Assembly: GCF_900108335.1 (NCBI RefSeq)
Contig: NZ_FNVT01000004.1
Location: forward strand, 620,001 to 684,000
DNA length: 64,000 bases
Direction of reading: 5' to 3'
Source of the DNA: Nonomuraea solani
Lineage (GTDB): Bacteria; Actinomycetota; Actinomycetes; Streptosporangiales; Streptosporangiaceae
Part shown: piece by piece, positions 17,779 to 25,689 of the stretch
Numbering within the stretch: the stretch's first letter is position 1
Layout: every line of letters starts with the position of its first letter
The notes under the pieces: generated by a model
Databases searched by the model: none
Told to the model about the DNA's origin: nothing
The model's input: the letters and a program-made list of their open reading frames with translations, nothing else
Translations under genes and position numbers: made by a program

Positions 17779-18630
17779 CCATCCTGATCACTGGAGCCAC
17801 GGGCACCGTCTCCGGTGCTGTGCTGAAGTCGCTGGCCGGGACGGCCGACGTACGGGTTCTGGTGCGCGACGCGGCCAAGGCGCCCTCAGGGGTCGAGGTG
17901 GCGGTCGGCGACCTGGACGACCCCGCCACGCTCGGCCAGGCGTTCAAGGGCGTGGACACGCTGTGGCTGCTGACGGCGATGGGCCCGCAGGCCCCGCACG
18001 CGAGCATGAACGCCGTCTGGGCGGCGCGGCAGGCCGGAGTGGGCCATGTGGTGCGTATGTCGGCCATCGGCGCCGCACACGACGCTCCGACGCGCAACGG
18101 CCGCCTGCACGCCCTGTCCGACGTGGAGCCGGCGGCCTCGGGCCTCGGCTGGACCATCCTCCGCCCGGCCTTCTTCATGCGGAACCTTCTCGGCTCGGTC
18201 AACGGCGACACCCTGTACGGCGGGACGGGCGAGGGCCGAATCGGCATGATCGACGTGCGCGACATCGGCGACGTCGCCGCCGCGGTCCTGCGCGATCCCG
18301 CCCGGCACCAGGGATCCCGCCCGGCACCAGGGCAGCACCTACACTCTCACGGGCTCCGCCAGCATCTCACTGCGGGAGGCGGCGGGTGAGCTGGAGCAGG
18401 TGTACGGGACGCCGATCGCGTACGAGCCGGTGAGCCCCGACGACGCCTACCGCGCGATGCGGGAGGCGGGGCTGTCGGAGTGGATGGCCTCGGTCAACCG
18501 GGAGTATCTGACGGCGTACGCGGCGGGCTGGGGTGATTACACGACCACGGCCGTGGCGGACCTGCTGGGCCGCCCCGCCCGCTCGTTCGCCACCTTCGCC
18601 CGCGACCACGCCGCGAGCCTGCGCTCCTGA
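17775..18630 (+). pseudogene. NmrA-like NAD(P)-binding oxidoreductase, frameshifted by a 19-bp duplication
   Basis: The first frame (17775 to about 18330) encodes an atypical short-chain dehydrogenase with TILITGATGTVSGAVLKSLAG as the dinucleotide-binding loop and the NmrA-like segments VDTLWLLT and TILRPAFFMRNLL. It then runs into an unrelated sequence and stops at 18389. The proper C-terminal third (REAAGELEQVYGTPIAYEPVS to the end at 18630) continues in another frame. Removing one copy of the tandem 19-mer at 18294-18331 restores an uninterrupted reading RDPARHQGSTYTLTGSASISLREAAGEL. The lesion is therefore one recent duplication of a length not divisible by three; there are no other defects. 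ATGA overlap with the ABM gene. A sequencing error or a phase-variable switch are alternatives to plain loss. Confidence 0.85.
18294..18331 (+). repeat. Perfect 19-bp tandem duplication
   Basis: GATCCCGCCCGGCACCAGG occurs twice without a gap (18294-18312 and 18313-18331). The two copies are identical, which points to a recent event. Nineteen is not a multiple of three, so it shifts the frame of the NmrA-like gene. No terminal repeats or target-site features of a mobile element are present. Confidence 0.95.
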
Positions 18631-18635
18631 GAGGG

Positions 18636-19310
18636 TCAGGAGTCGGTGAGCGCGATGAGGATGTGCTCCATGCAGGCGTGCCCGGCCCGCTCCGCCGCCG
18701 CCGCGTCGCCGGCCGCGATGGCCCGCGCGATCGCGTCGTGGGGGATGTAGCTCTTGTTGAGCGAGGTCCCCGCGGCCGTGATGCTGGCCCGCAGCGCCGC
18801 CGAGAAGTCCTCGTACAGGTCGATCAGGACCAGGTTGTGGGTCGCGTGCGCGACGGCCATGTGGAAGGCCAGGTCGGCCTCGACGAAGAAGTCGGGGTCG
18901 TCCAGCTCCCACGCCCGGTCCCGCTCGGCCAGCGCGGCCTCGATGCGCCGGATGTCCTCGTCGTTGCGCCGGGTGGCGGCCAGCCGGGCGGACTCGACCT
19001 CGAGCGCACGGCGTACTTCGAGGATTTCGAGCTGCTCGGCCTGCCGCAACCGGCGCAGCATCGCGCCGGACAGCTCGCTCGTCGCGCGGACGTAAGTGCC
19101 GTCCCCCTGACGGCACTCGAGCAGCCCGGCGTGCGTGAGCGCGCGTACGGCCTCACGAACGGTGTTGCGTCCCACACCGAGCTGCTCGGCGAGCACGGTC
19201 TCGGTCGGGATCTTGCCGTTCATCGGCCACGACCCTGAGGTGATCTGCTCCTTGAGCTGATCGATCACCTGGTCGACGAGCGAAGCCCGCTGCGCCGTAC
19301 GCAGACTCAC
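18636..19310 (-). CDS. GntR family regulator, FadR subfamily
   Basis: 224 residues: a GntR winged helix (QVIDQLKEQITSGSWPMNGKIPTETVLAEQLGVGRNTVREAVRALTHAGLLECRQGDGTYV) and an all-helical FCD effector domain from about residue 90, with metal-binding His in the EADLAFHMAVAHATHN segment. FCD-type regulators sense carboxylic acids such as sugar acids, lactate or acyl-CoA. GTG 19310 has GGAGGAGG at the right distance. It converges with the broken NmrA gene. No transporter or catabolic gene adjoins it, so the regulon is elsewhere. Confidence 0.92.
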   Translation of the reverse strand: MSLRTAQRASLVDQVIDQLKEQITSGSWPMNGKIPTETVLAEQLGVGRNTVREAVRALTHAGLLECRQGDGTYVRATSELSGAMLRRLRQAEQLEILEVRRALEVESARLAATRRNDEDIRRIEAALAERDRAWELDDPDFFVEADLAFHMAVAHATHNLVLIDLYEDFSAALRASITAAGTSLNKSYIPHDAIARAIAAGDAAAAERAGHACMEHILIALTDS

Positions 19311-19410
19311 AGTCCGCCTCCTCCGGGGAAACCAATCATCCTATGAGTCAATGACTGGTAGACCCTAATTATTCCAGACTCAAAACGCCAAATCTGGAGC
19401 TCCCGGAGGT

Positions 19411-20754
19411 TCAGCGAGTAACCGTGGCGTCTACCGTCACCCCCGCCATCGCGGAGCGAACCCCGGCAGCTTCGAGGGCCTTACGATATGCGGCCGTCTG
19501 CTGTGCCCTGGACTCGACCCTGCCGTAGAGATCGCCCAGCTCCCGCCAGCAGCGCGCCGCCTGCCGGTCGGAGCCGAACACCGGCCGGTCGAGCGTGTCG
19601 AGCAACTGGTGAGCGCTGCGCAGGTGCTCGGCGGCGTCCACGTCCTGGTCGAGCGCGACGGTGGCCAGCACGAGGTAGGCCTCGGCCGGAGTCGTGCCGG
19701 AACGGTCGTGTGACAGGCCCAGCGCCGACACGGCCAGCTCGCCCGCGCGCACCGGGTCGCCGGCCCGCAGCCGGACCCGCGCGTGGACGATGAGGCTCTC
19801 ACCGTGCTCGCGCAGGGTGCCGGGGAACACCGCGAACGCCTTGGAGGCGGCCGTGATGAGCCTCTCGGCCTCGCCGATCGGTGCCGTGGGCAGCCGGGAC
19901 CAGTGCATGGCGGCCCTGGCCAGCTGCAGCGACAGCCGGGCCGGGCGGCCCGCCATGATCGCGTCGTCGGCCAGCCGCACCGCCAGCGCGGAGTCCTCGC
20001 CCGCGGCAGCGGCGGCACTCGCGTGCCACAGGGCCTGGATCTCTCCGGAACGGTCCACAACTTCAGGAGAGTCGGTCATGTCCAGCACCCGCTTGACGTA
20101 GTCGAGCGCGGGTGAGTCGCTCTCGCGCTCACTGCGCGCCTCGACCAGCGCGGCGGCCAGGTCGACGGCGATCTCGCCCTGCGTGATGGACAGCCGGTCG
20201 GCTTGTGCCAAGGCCGTGGCGGCCAGGTCACGAGCCCGCAGGCGATCACCCGCCCGCTGGTAACAGCGGCTCAGTGCGATGGTGAGCGGAAGGTCGGCCA
20301 GCCGCTCGGGATGAGCCGCGGCCTCCCTGCGCAGGCGTTCGAACGCCTCCACGGCCTGGCCGAGCCGACCCTGGGCTTCGAGCGCACGCGCCCTGCCGAA
20401 CCGCGCGTGCGCGGTCAGCATGGCGTTCTCCTCGTCGGCCGCCTTCACGATCTCCGTGAAGCGGTCGGCGGCTACGGACGGGTCTCCGTGCTGCAGTTCG
20501 AGCTCGGCGTGTCGCAGGCCGAGCTCGGTGTCGATGCGCTGCCGAGGCTCGATCCCGTGAAGGAGGAACTCGGTCGTGCACCCCAACCGCTCGGCCAGCA
20601 ACCGGGCCACCACTGGAGTCGGCGTGCGCTTGCCCGACTCAATGAGCGAGACATAACTGTCAGACAGGTCGGGTCCGGCCAGTTGGGCCTGAGACATCCG
20701 CCTGTTCAGCCGCAATCCTCGGACGCGGTCACCGATGGTTCCCTGACTCGGCAT
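19411..20754 (-). CDS. XRE-type helix-turn-helix regulator with tetratricopeptide-like repeats
   Basis: About 447 residues. Residues 6-65 are a Cro/C1-type HTH (GDRVRGLRLNRRMSQAQLAGPDLSDSYVSLIESGKRTPTPVVARLLAERLGC). The rest is a long alpha-helical array with TPR-like pairs such as RFGRARALEAQGRLGQAVEAFERLRRE and LRARDLAATALAQADRL. This layout is common in actinomycetes, where such proteins bind peptide or small-molecule signals through the helical domain. I prefer ATG 20754; TTG 20766 is an alternative. The sequence GCAATGATTGC just upstream (20789-20799) may be its own operator. Confidence 0.85.
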   Translation of the reverse strand: MPSQGTIGDRVRGLRLNRRMSQAQLAGPDLSDSYVSLIESGKRTPTPVVARLLAERLGCTTEFLLHGIEPRQRIDTELGLRHAELELQHGDPSVAADRFTEIVKAADEENAMLTAHARFGRARALEAQGRLGQAVEAFERLRREAAAHPERLADLPLTIALSRCYQRAGDRLRARDLAATALAQADRLSITQGEIAVDLAAALVEARSERESDSPALDYVKRVLDMTDSPEVVDRSGEIQALWHASAAAAAGEDSALAVRLADDAIMAGRPARLSLQLARAAMHWSRLPTAPIGEAERLITAASKAFAVFPGTLREHGESLIVHARVRLRAGDPVRAGELAVSALGLSHDRSGTTPAEAYLVLATVALDQDVDAAEHLRSAHQLLDTLDRPVFGSDRQAARCWRELGDLYGRVESRAQQTAAYRKALEAAGVRSAMAGVTVDATVTR

Positions 20755-20788
20755 CTCATCTCTCAAGGCGGGGAAGGGTCAACAACAC

Positions 20789-20799
20789 GCAATGATTGC
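20789..20799. promoter_or_regulatory. Short palindrome upstream of the XRE-TPR gene
   Basis: GCAATGATTGC is an exact inverted repeat with a one-base centre, 35 bp before the start of the minus-strand HTH gene. Position and size suit a Cro/C1-type dimer, so autoregulation is a reasonable guess. Confidence 0.3.
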
Positions 20800-20823
20800 A
20801 TGAAGTAGCCGAATCTGGTATCC

Positions 20824-20847
20824 CCGCGTGAAGAATTTGCCACGCGG
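20824..20847 (-). terminator. Weak hairpin behind the PH-domain gene
   Basis: CCGCGTG and CACGCGG (7-bp stem, 10-nt loop) lie 4-27 bp after the stop of the PH-domain gene on the minus strand. There is no T-run, so it may only attenuate read-through into the HTH gene. Confidence 0.35.
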
Positions 20848-20850
20848 AGA

Positions 20851-21384
20851 TTAATCGTCGCTGTCGTCCTTGCTGGGGAAAAGCATCTGACAGACCTCGA
20901 GGTACAGGGTCTCCGGATACGGAATGTACTCCACGGTCGAGAGTGCCTGGTCCTGACCGGCCGACTCGAGGATGAACTCACCGTAACCGAGCATGCGCCC
21001 AAGGAGAGATCTTTGGAAGGACATGTCGGTGACCTTGCCCAAGGGCATCATCGCGACCTTGCGCGTGATGAGTCCCGTGGTGAGGAGCATTCGCTTGGAA
21101 GTCACCACAAAGTAATCAACTGACCACTCCGCGACTTTCCACACGAAACGGATCAGAAGCAGGAGCCACAGCCACCACACGACGACGAGCGCCGTCCCGC
21201 CCGCGTCGCCGCCGCCGAAGAACTTGCTGAGCAGACCGGCGATGATCAGGCCGCCGAGGACCTCGGCGACCGGACGCAGCAGGATGGCAGGGTGCCGCCG
21301 CACCATGATGACCTGTTGTTCGTGGGGGAGGAGGTAGCGGTTGACCGACGATGGAGCGGAGTCCCCGTGGGTCACAAGTCTCAT
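20851..21384 (-). CDS. PH (bacterial pleckstrin-like) domain membrane protein
   Basis: 177 residues. After a short cytoplasmic lead (VNRYLLPHEQQVIMVRRHPAILL) come two transmembrane helices (VAEVLGGLIIAGLLSKFF and ALVVVWWLWLLLLIRFVWKVAEW), then a bPH2 domain: DYFVVTSKRMLLTTGLITRKVAMMPLGKVTDMSFQRSLLGRMLGYGEFILESAGQDQALSTVEYIPYPETLY. This order is typical of membrane-bound bacterial PH proteins of unknown role. It overlaps the upstream 52-residue membrane-protein gene by 4 bp, so the two products are probably made together. Confidence 0.88.
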   Translation of the reverse strand: MRLVTHGDSAPSSVNRYLLPHEQQVIMVRRHPAILLRPVAEVLGGLIIAGLLSKFFGGGDAGGTALVVVWWLWLLLLIRFVWKVAEWSVDYFVVTSKRMLLTTGLITRKVAMMPLGKVTDMSFQRSLLGRMLGYGEFILESAGQDQALSTVEYIPYPETLYLEVCQMLFPSKDDSDD

Positions 21385-21539
21385 GAGAGGCTGTTCACAA
21401 ATTGAGCCAGAGAGTCGGCCGCGTTGAACACCGTGTCGAACGCTCCTCTCACCGCGTCCGCGGCGTCAGATGGTCGCGCGAACAGGTAGTACGCAACAAA
21501 TGCGATACCACCGTATGTGAGGACCTTTTTGACCTGCAC
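21381..21539 (-). CDS. Small single-span membrane protein
   Basis: A 52-residue protein, VQVKKVLTYGGIAFVAYYLF followed by an amphipathic tail rich in Ala, Asp, Val and Phe that ends FVNSLS. One membrane helix spans about residues 8-22. The start is decided by GGAGG placed five bases before GTG 21539; the frame is open 30 bp further but without a ribosome site. It is translationally coupled (4-bp overlap) to the PH-domain protein. I recognise no family; it may be an accessory subunit of that protein. Confidence 0.65.
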   Translation of the reverse strand: MQVKKVLTYGGIAFVAYYLFARPSDAADAVRGAFDTVFNAADSLAQFVNSLS

Positions 21540-21636
21540 CGTCGCCTCCGTGCCACTTACCCACTCCACCCGTCGTATACATTACCCACCCGGATGCCCG
21601 GGTAAAGGTAAGTCGGCGGGTTAGTTTGGATCTTGG

Positions 21637-21861
21637 TTAGCCTCGCTCGCTGGCCACCAGAGCCAGCACGTGAAGGTGCTTACGCGCGATGCGCTCGACG
21701 AGGCTCGGATGGGCGTAGCCGGTGACCTCCAGCGCGCCGTAGTGCGCCGCTTCGACGCAACGCGTTACGGTGGTCGCGGAGTGTATGCCTGCGAACTCGT
21801 CGCACAGCACCGTCTCGACGTCCGCGTACGGAGTCGGGTCCGCCTCGGTGTGATCGCTCAT
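21637..21861 (-). CDS. Small conserved helical protein of unknown function
   Basis: 74 residues, starting at ATG 21861 within a frame open further upstream. The sequence MSDHTEADPTPYADVETVLCDEFAG, then IHSATTVTRCVEAAHYGALEVTGYAHPSLVERIARKHLHVLALV, predicts three helices. It resembles small actinobacterial three-helix-bundle proteins (recollection only). A GGGGG block (22 bp upstream of nothing else) serves as ribosome site. It stands alone between the PH operon and upp. No function can be assigned. Confidence 0.55.
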   Translation of the reverse strand: MSDHTEADPTPYADVETVLCDEFAGIHSATTVTRCVEAAHYGALEVTGYAHPSLVERIARKHLHVLALVASERG

Positions 21862-21992
21862 CGTGCTCCCCCACGCGCATGCGGAAGTTGCCTTCCTATC
21901 TCTTCGTACCCACCCAACCACAGTATGTAACGAAGAGATGACTGCGCGTGACGGAACAGGGGCTTTTCAGATGTCCGCAGAAAAAGCGGATT

Positions 21993-22631
21993 TCAGACGA
22001 CGCCGTACAGGCGGTCGCCGGCGTCGCCGAGGCCCGGCACGATGTAGCCGTTCTCGTTGAGCCGCTCGTCGAGCGCGGCCGTGACGACCCGGATCGGCTT
22101 GCCGGAGTTGGCGAACACCTTGTCCATGTGGGCCAGCCCCTCGGGGGCGGCCAGCAGGCACAGGGCCGTGACGTCAACGGCGCCCCGGTCGAAGAGGAAC
22201 TGCACGGCCGCCGCCAGCGTGCCGCCGGTGGCGAGCATCGGGTCGACCACATAACACTGCCGCCCCGACAGGTCGTCGGGCAGCCGGGTGGCGTACGTCT
22301 CCGCCTGGAGCGTCGACTCGTTGCGGATCATGCCGAGGAACCCGACCTCCGCCGTGGGCAGCAACCTGGTCATGCCGTCGAGCATGCCGAGCCCGGCGCG
22401 CAGGATCGGCACCACCAAGGGGTAGGGCTTGGCGAGGCGGACGCCGTTGGCGGTGGAGACGGGCGACTCGACGGTCACCTCGGTGACGCGTACGTCGCGC
22501 GTGGCCTCGTACGCGAGCAGCGTCACCAGCTCGTCCGCGAGCCTGCGGAAAGTGGGCGAGTCGGTGCGGACATCGCGCAGCGTGGTGAGCTTGTGCGCCA
22601 CGAGCGGATGATCGACGACGAGGGTCTCCAT
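21993..22631 (-). CDS. upp: Uracil phosphoribosyltransferase
   Basis: 212 residues. It converts uracil and PRPP to UMP, the pyrimidine salvage step. The PRPP loop is [12 protein letters not shown] (127-138), the uracil-binding end [16 protein letters not shown] is complete, and RIA-like motif [13 protein letters not shown] is present. Length is normal. ATG 22631 begins [16 protein letters not shown], the standard N-terminus. It is divergent from the TadA-associated gene; the 148-bp gap contains GTGAGG/CCTCAC, a 6-bp dyad close to its start. Confidence 0.96.
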   Translation of the reverse strand: METLVVDHPLVAHKLTTLRDVRTDSPTFRRLADELVTLLAYEATRDVRVTEVTVESPVSTANGVRLAKPYPLVVPILRAGLGMLDGMTRLLPTAEVGFLGMIRNESTLQAETYATRLPDDLSGRQCYVVDPMLATGGTLAAAVQFLFDRGAVDVTALCLLAAPEGLAHMDKVFANSGKPIRVVTAALDERLNENGYIVPGLGDAGDRLYGVV

Positions 22632-22779
22632 AAGGGACAACGCTATCTTGTGAGGAACGTACCGGCACCTCACGACCTTGGTTTTGATCACAATTTGGTC
22701 GGAGAGGCACACGGCCAGTGGCCGGTTCTGGAACGATTGGGTGCTGGTGATCGTGTCACAGGGTCGGGTGGGGATGGCG

Positions 22780-23289
22780 ATGACAGACGAGGACGCTCTT
22801 GACTTCGCCATAGTGGTTTATCGAGAGGACGGCTGCTGGGACGCCGAGCTGCTGCCCGTAACGCTCACGTCCGATCTGCAGGGGCTCATCCACGCCCTGA
22901 AGCAGCAGCCGAGCGAGAGCGGCACGATCGGCCTGGTCGCCGTCGGCGACGAGTTCTTCGTGGCGCTGCGCGTCCTGGGCGACCGGGTCGACGTGTTCCT
23001 GTCCGACATCGCCGCCTCCTGGGACTTCCCGCTGGCCCGGCAGGTCCTCCACTATCTCGACGTCCCCGTACCCGATGAGGAGGAGCTCGACGAGATCCTC
23101 CAGGACGAGGAGACCGTGCTCCCGGCCGGAGATCTGTCGATCTTCGCTGATCTCGGGTTGGACGAGATGGAGCTGGGCATCCTCTCCGGCGACATCGATC
23201 TGCTACCCGAAGATGTGCTGTCCAGCATCGCCGCGCGGCTCGGCTTCTCCGAGCCGTTCGAGCGTGCCATCGAATCGGTCTTCGGCTGA
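22780..23289 (+). CDS. tRNA adenosine deaminase-associated protein (copy 1)
   Basis: About 169 residues, acidic ([49 protein letters not shown]). It belongs to the actinobacterial family found next to tadA and named for that linkage; the biochemical role is unknown. The N-terminal half is an alpha/beta domain ([35 protein letters not shown]) and the C-terminal half a helical segment. GGTGGGG lies 5-6 bases before ATG 22780; ATG 22774 is also possible. It is the first of three same-strand genes leading to tadA, with an 18-bp gap to its paralogue. Confidence 0.85.
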   Translation: MTDEDALDFAIVVYREDGCWDAELLPVTLTSDLQGLIHALKQQPSESGTIGLVAVGDEFFVALRVLGDRVDVFLSDIAASWDFPLARQVLHYLDVPVPDEEELDEILQDEETVLPAGDLSIFADLGLDEMELGILSGDIDLLPEDVLSSIAARLGFSEPFERAIESVFG

Positions 23290-23307
23290 CCCCCCAGGAG
23301 CGCGGAC

Positions 23308-23784
23308 ATGGCGTCCAACACCTTCTCTGCGGCCTTTGTCCGAACCTCTGATGGCTGGAGCGGCGCCGAGGTGGACCTCGCGAACGCCGAGATCGTCGAC
23401 GACCTCGGCGACGCCGTCATGGAGGCGCTGGGGCTCTCGGGTGACGAGCTGGCGCTGCTCTGCGTCGAGGTCGAGGACGAATGGTTCGCCATCGCCCGTT
23501 ACCGGGGCGAGGAGGAGCCGCGGGTGTTCCTCTCCGACGCGCACGCGATCGTGACCAACAGCCTGGGCGAGCTGTTCGCCGAGTTCGCCGGTGTGGCGCC
23601 CGACAAGGAGAACAACGGTCTCGGCGTACGCCCGGCCGGCGACTTCGAGCTGCTCGGCGACCTGGGCGTCAGCTCCGAGGAGTTGCTGGAGCTGAGCATG
23701 GAGGAGGGCATGCTGCCCGCCGACATCCTGTCCGTGATCGCCGAGCGGCTGTCGTTCGCCGACGAGCTCGACCGGCTGAGGTGA
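23308..23784 (+). CDS. tRNA adenosine deaminase-associated protein (copy 2)
   Basis: 158 residues, clearly related in plan to the preceding gene: an N-terminal alpha/beta part (FSAAFVRTSDGWSGAEVDLANAEIVDDLGDAVMEAL), the shared phrase [18 protein letters not shown], and an acidic C-terminal helix pair ending LPADILSVIAERLSFADELDRL, which parallels [22 protein letters not shown] in copy 1. Tandem duplication followed by divergence is the simplest history. It lies 24 bp before tadA and is surely cotranscribed with it. A role in TadA assembly or tRNA delivery is only inference from gene order. Confidence 0.85.
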   Translation: MASNTFSAAFVRTSDGWSGAEVDLANAEIVDDLGDAVMEALGLSGDELALLCVEVEDEWFAIARYRGEEEPRVFLSDAHAIVTNSLGELFAEFAGVAPDKENNGLGVRPAGDFELLGDLGVSSEELLELSMEEGMLPADILSVIAERLSFADELDRLR

Positions 23785-23808
23785 CCCGCTCACAGTGACT
23801 CGGTCGCG

Positions 23809-24264
23809 GTGACCCACGAGGACGCCATGCGCCTGGCTCTGGCGGAGGCCGCGGCGGCCGGCGCCAGGGGAGAGATCCCCGTGGGCGCGGTGGTGCTCGA
23901 CCCGCTCGGCGAGGTCCTGTCCATGGCGGGCAACGACCGTGAGTCCGCCGCCGACCCGACCGCCCACGCCGAGGTGCTCGCGCTGCGCCGGGCCGCCGCG
24001 CTGCGCGGGCAGTGGCGGCTCGGCGGCTGCACGCTCGTGGTGACGCTGGAGCCCTGCACGATGTGCGCGGGCGCCGCCGTACTGGCCCGGGTGGACCGGA
24101 TCGTCTACGGCGCCACGGATGAGAAGGGCGGGGCCGTGGGCTCGCTCTGGGACGTCGTACGCGACCGCAGGCTCAACCATCGGCCCGAGGTCGTCATGGG
24201 CGTGCTCGCCGAAGAGTGCGGTGAGGTCCTAAAGCGGTTCTTCGCTACTCGCAGGATCCGGTAA
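23809..24264 (+). CDS. tadA: tRNA-specific adenosine deaminase
   Basis: 151 residues. TadA deaminates A34 to inosine in the anticodon of tRNA-Arg(ACG), so that CGN codons are read. Zinc ligands are His53 (HAE, with catalytic Glu55) and Cys83/Cys86 in LEPCTMCAGA. The N-terminal AEAAAAGARGEIPVGAVVL and the RIVYGATDEKGGAVGS segment are standard. GTG 23809. It is the last gene of the operon with the two associated proteins, and tRNA-Ser(CGA) follows 10 bp after its stop, so read-through transcripts would include the tRNA. Confidence 0.95.
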   Translation: MTHEDAMRLALAEAAAAGARGEIPVGAVVLDPLGEVLSMAGNDRESAADPTAHAEVLALRRAAALRGQWRLGGCTLVVTLEPCTMCAGAAVLARVDRIVYGATDEKGGAVGSLWDVVRDRRLNHRPEVVMGVLAEECGEVLKRFFATRRIR

Positions 24265-24274
24265 GCTCGTGCGC

Positions 24275-24364
24275 GGTGGTGTCGCCTAGTGGCCGAGGGC
24301 GCACGCCTCGAAAGCGTGTGATGGGGCAACTCATCCGTGGGTTCAAATCCCACCACCACCGCCA
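24275..24364 (+). tRNA. tRNA-Ser (anticodon CGA)
   Basis: A 90-nt class II tRNA. Acceptor stem GGTGGTG pairs with CACCACC, discriminator G, and CCA is encoded. The anticodon stem CACGC/GCGTG encloses loop CTCGAAA, anticodon CGA, reading UCG. A variable arm and T arm GTGGG-TTCAAAT-CCCAC are present. It follows tadA by 10 bp and is closed by two strong hairpins. Confidence 0.96.
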
Positions 24365-24366
24365 AC

Positions 24367-24402
24367 GCCGAAGGGCCCCCGAGATCTCGGGGGCCCTTCG
24401 GC
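24367..24402 (+). terminator. 36-bp perfect palindrome after tRNA-Ser
   Basis: GCCGAAGGGCCCCCGAGA is followed at once by its exact reverse complement, with no loop bases to spare; an RNA hairpin with a small loop opened at the centre would be extremely stable. It begins 2 bp after the tRNA CCA end, so it should stop transcription or set the 3' processing end. Confidence 0.85.
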
Positions 24403-24403
24403 A

Positions 24404-24444
24404 TGAGAAAAAGGGAGCCGCGATTCGCGACTCCCTTTTTCTCA
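24404..24444. terminator. Bidirectional terminator between tRNA-Ser and the convergent small gene
   Basis: TGAGAAAAAGGGAG pairs perfectly with CTCCCTTTTTCTCA (14 bp), and the loop contains a further CGCGA/TCGCG stem. T-runs lie within the arms in both directions. The last three bases are the stop codon of the minus-strand gene, so that gene ends inside its own terminator. Confidence 0.85.
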
Positions 24445-24738
24445 GGTGGGCAGTTCCAGGACCCTGGCGTGCAGGATCGATCGTTGGTGCAGGGCCGCGC
24501 GCAGCGCGCGGTGCAGGCCGTCCTCCAGATAGAGCTCGCCCTCCCACTGCACGACATGCGGGAAAAGGTCTCCATAGAACGTGGAGTCGGCGGCGAGCAG
24601 TGAGTGCAGGTCCAGCATGGCCTTCGTAGTGATCAACGAGTCGAGCCGGACCTGCCGTGGAGGGATCTGCGCCCACTCGCGGTGCGTCAGACCGTGTTCG
24701 GGATAAGGGCGTCCGTCGCCGACAAGCTTAAAGATCAC
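24442..24738 (-). CDS. Conserved 98-residue actinobacterial protein with ParB-like signature
   Basis: 98 residues, MIFKLVGDGRPYPEHGLTHREW and then PPRQVRLDSLITTKAMLDLHSLLAADSTFYGDLFPHVVQWEGELYLEDGLHRALRAALHQRSILHARVLEL. The phrase LYLEDGLHRALRAALHQ recalls the DGHHR-AA loop of ParB/sulfiredoxin-like folds, and the preceding residues give the short barrel strands. It occurs widely in actinomycetes and databases sometimes call it an antitoxin-like protein; I see no toxin partner. Function unknown. Its stop is the edge of a bidirectional terminator. It lies 703 bp from the second zinc peptidase gene on the same strand. Confidence 0.75.
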   Translation of the reverse strand: MIFKLVGDGRPYPEHGLTHREWAQIPPRQVRLDSLITTKAMLDLHSLLAADSTFYGDLFPHVVQWEGELYLEDGLHRALRAALHQRSILHARVLELPT

Positions 24739-24786
24739 CCCCCTGATTTTAGGAGAGATTCTGATTCCTCGCGCTATCTGGCGAGA

Positions 24787-25614
24787 TCAGCCCAGCTCAG
24801 CCGGTGCGCAATCGGCTTGCCTGCCGTTTTTGTAGCCGCGTTGGAAGGCGTTGACGCGTTGCTCCGAGCTGCCGTGCGTGAACGATTCAGGATCGATTCT
24901 GCCGGTGGTGCGTTGCTGGATTCTGTCATCGCCGACCGCGGCCGCGGCATCGAGGGCTTCGGAGATTTCCGTCTCGGTGAAGGGCTGGTCGTAAAAGCCG
25001 GTCTTGAACGCGTTCTGGGCCCAAACCCCGGCGTAGCAGTCGGCCTGGAGTTCGGTGCCGACCGAACTGCCCGACTCCAGGGCGCCTTCCAGGTTCTGTA
25101 CGTGGTGGCCGTACTCGTGGGCGATCACGTACGCCTGCGCGAACGGGCCGCCCTTGGCGCCGAACTGGCTGTGGAGCTGGTCGAAGAAGCTCAGGTCCAG
25201 GTAGACGCGCTGGTCGGCGGGGCAGTAGAACGGGCCGACGGAGGAGTCGGCGCCACCGCAGGCGGTGCGGACGTTGCCGGTGTACAGGACGGTCTTGGCC
25301 ACGCGATAAGTGGAAATTTCCTGCTTCCAGTGGTTCTGGATGCTGTTGACCACGCCGACCACCTGGCACTTCTCGGACTGGTCGGCATCCTTGCCCGTCT
25401 GGCACTGCTCCGAGAGCTTGGACGGGGGTTCCTGCTGGGCGGGCTCGGTGCCGCCGCCCACGTTGTTCAGGACGAACACCACCACCAGCACGATCAGGCT
25501 GACGATCCCGCCGCCGCCGACGACCATGCCCCCGGGGAAACCGCGTCCGCCGCCGCCCCCGCCGGCCTCCTCCACCTGCGAGCTGTCGAGCTCGACCTGG
25601 TCCTTGAAGTCCAT
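24787..25614 (-). CDS. Neutral zinc metallopeptidase, membrane-anchored (YpfJ family), copy A
   Basis: 275 residues. An N-terminal cytoplasmic Gly-rich stretch and one transmembrane helix (about 32-52, VSLIVLVVVFVLNN) place the catalytic domain outside. The active site is HEYGHH (AYVIAHEYGHHVQNLEG) with the downstream LQADCYAGVWA as third-ligand region. Four cysteines (CQTG, CQVVG, CGGA, YCPAD) suggest disulfides. The family is widespread but substrates are unknown. A closely similar gene lies 75 bp upstream on the same strand (copy B). Confidence 0.9.
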   Translation of the reverse strand: MDFKDQVELDSSQVEEAGGGGGGRGFPGGMVVGGGGIVSLIVLVVVFVLNNVGGGTEPAQQEPPSKLSEQCQTGKDADQSEKCQVVGVVNSIQNHWKQEISTYRVAKTVLYTGNVRTACGGADSSVGPFYCPADQRVYLDLSFFDQLHSQFGAKGGPFAQAYVIAHEYGHHVQNLEGALESGSSVGTELQADCYAGVWAQNAFKTGFYDQPFTETEISEALDAAAAVGDDRIQQRTTGRIDPESFTHGSSEQRVNAFQRGYKNGRQADCAPAELG

Positions 25615-25689
25615 GCTGACGTCCCTTCCGGATGCTGCCCGCAGGACAACTGCCCCAAAGAACGCCCGGCTACCGGTAAAGCGCGACCT

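Noticed and set aside
24275-24364. tRNA-Ser genes as integration sites of a mobile element
   Set aside because: No integrase, partial tRNA copy or att-like repeat follows; neighbouring genes are core.
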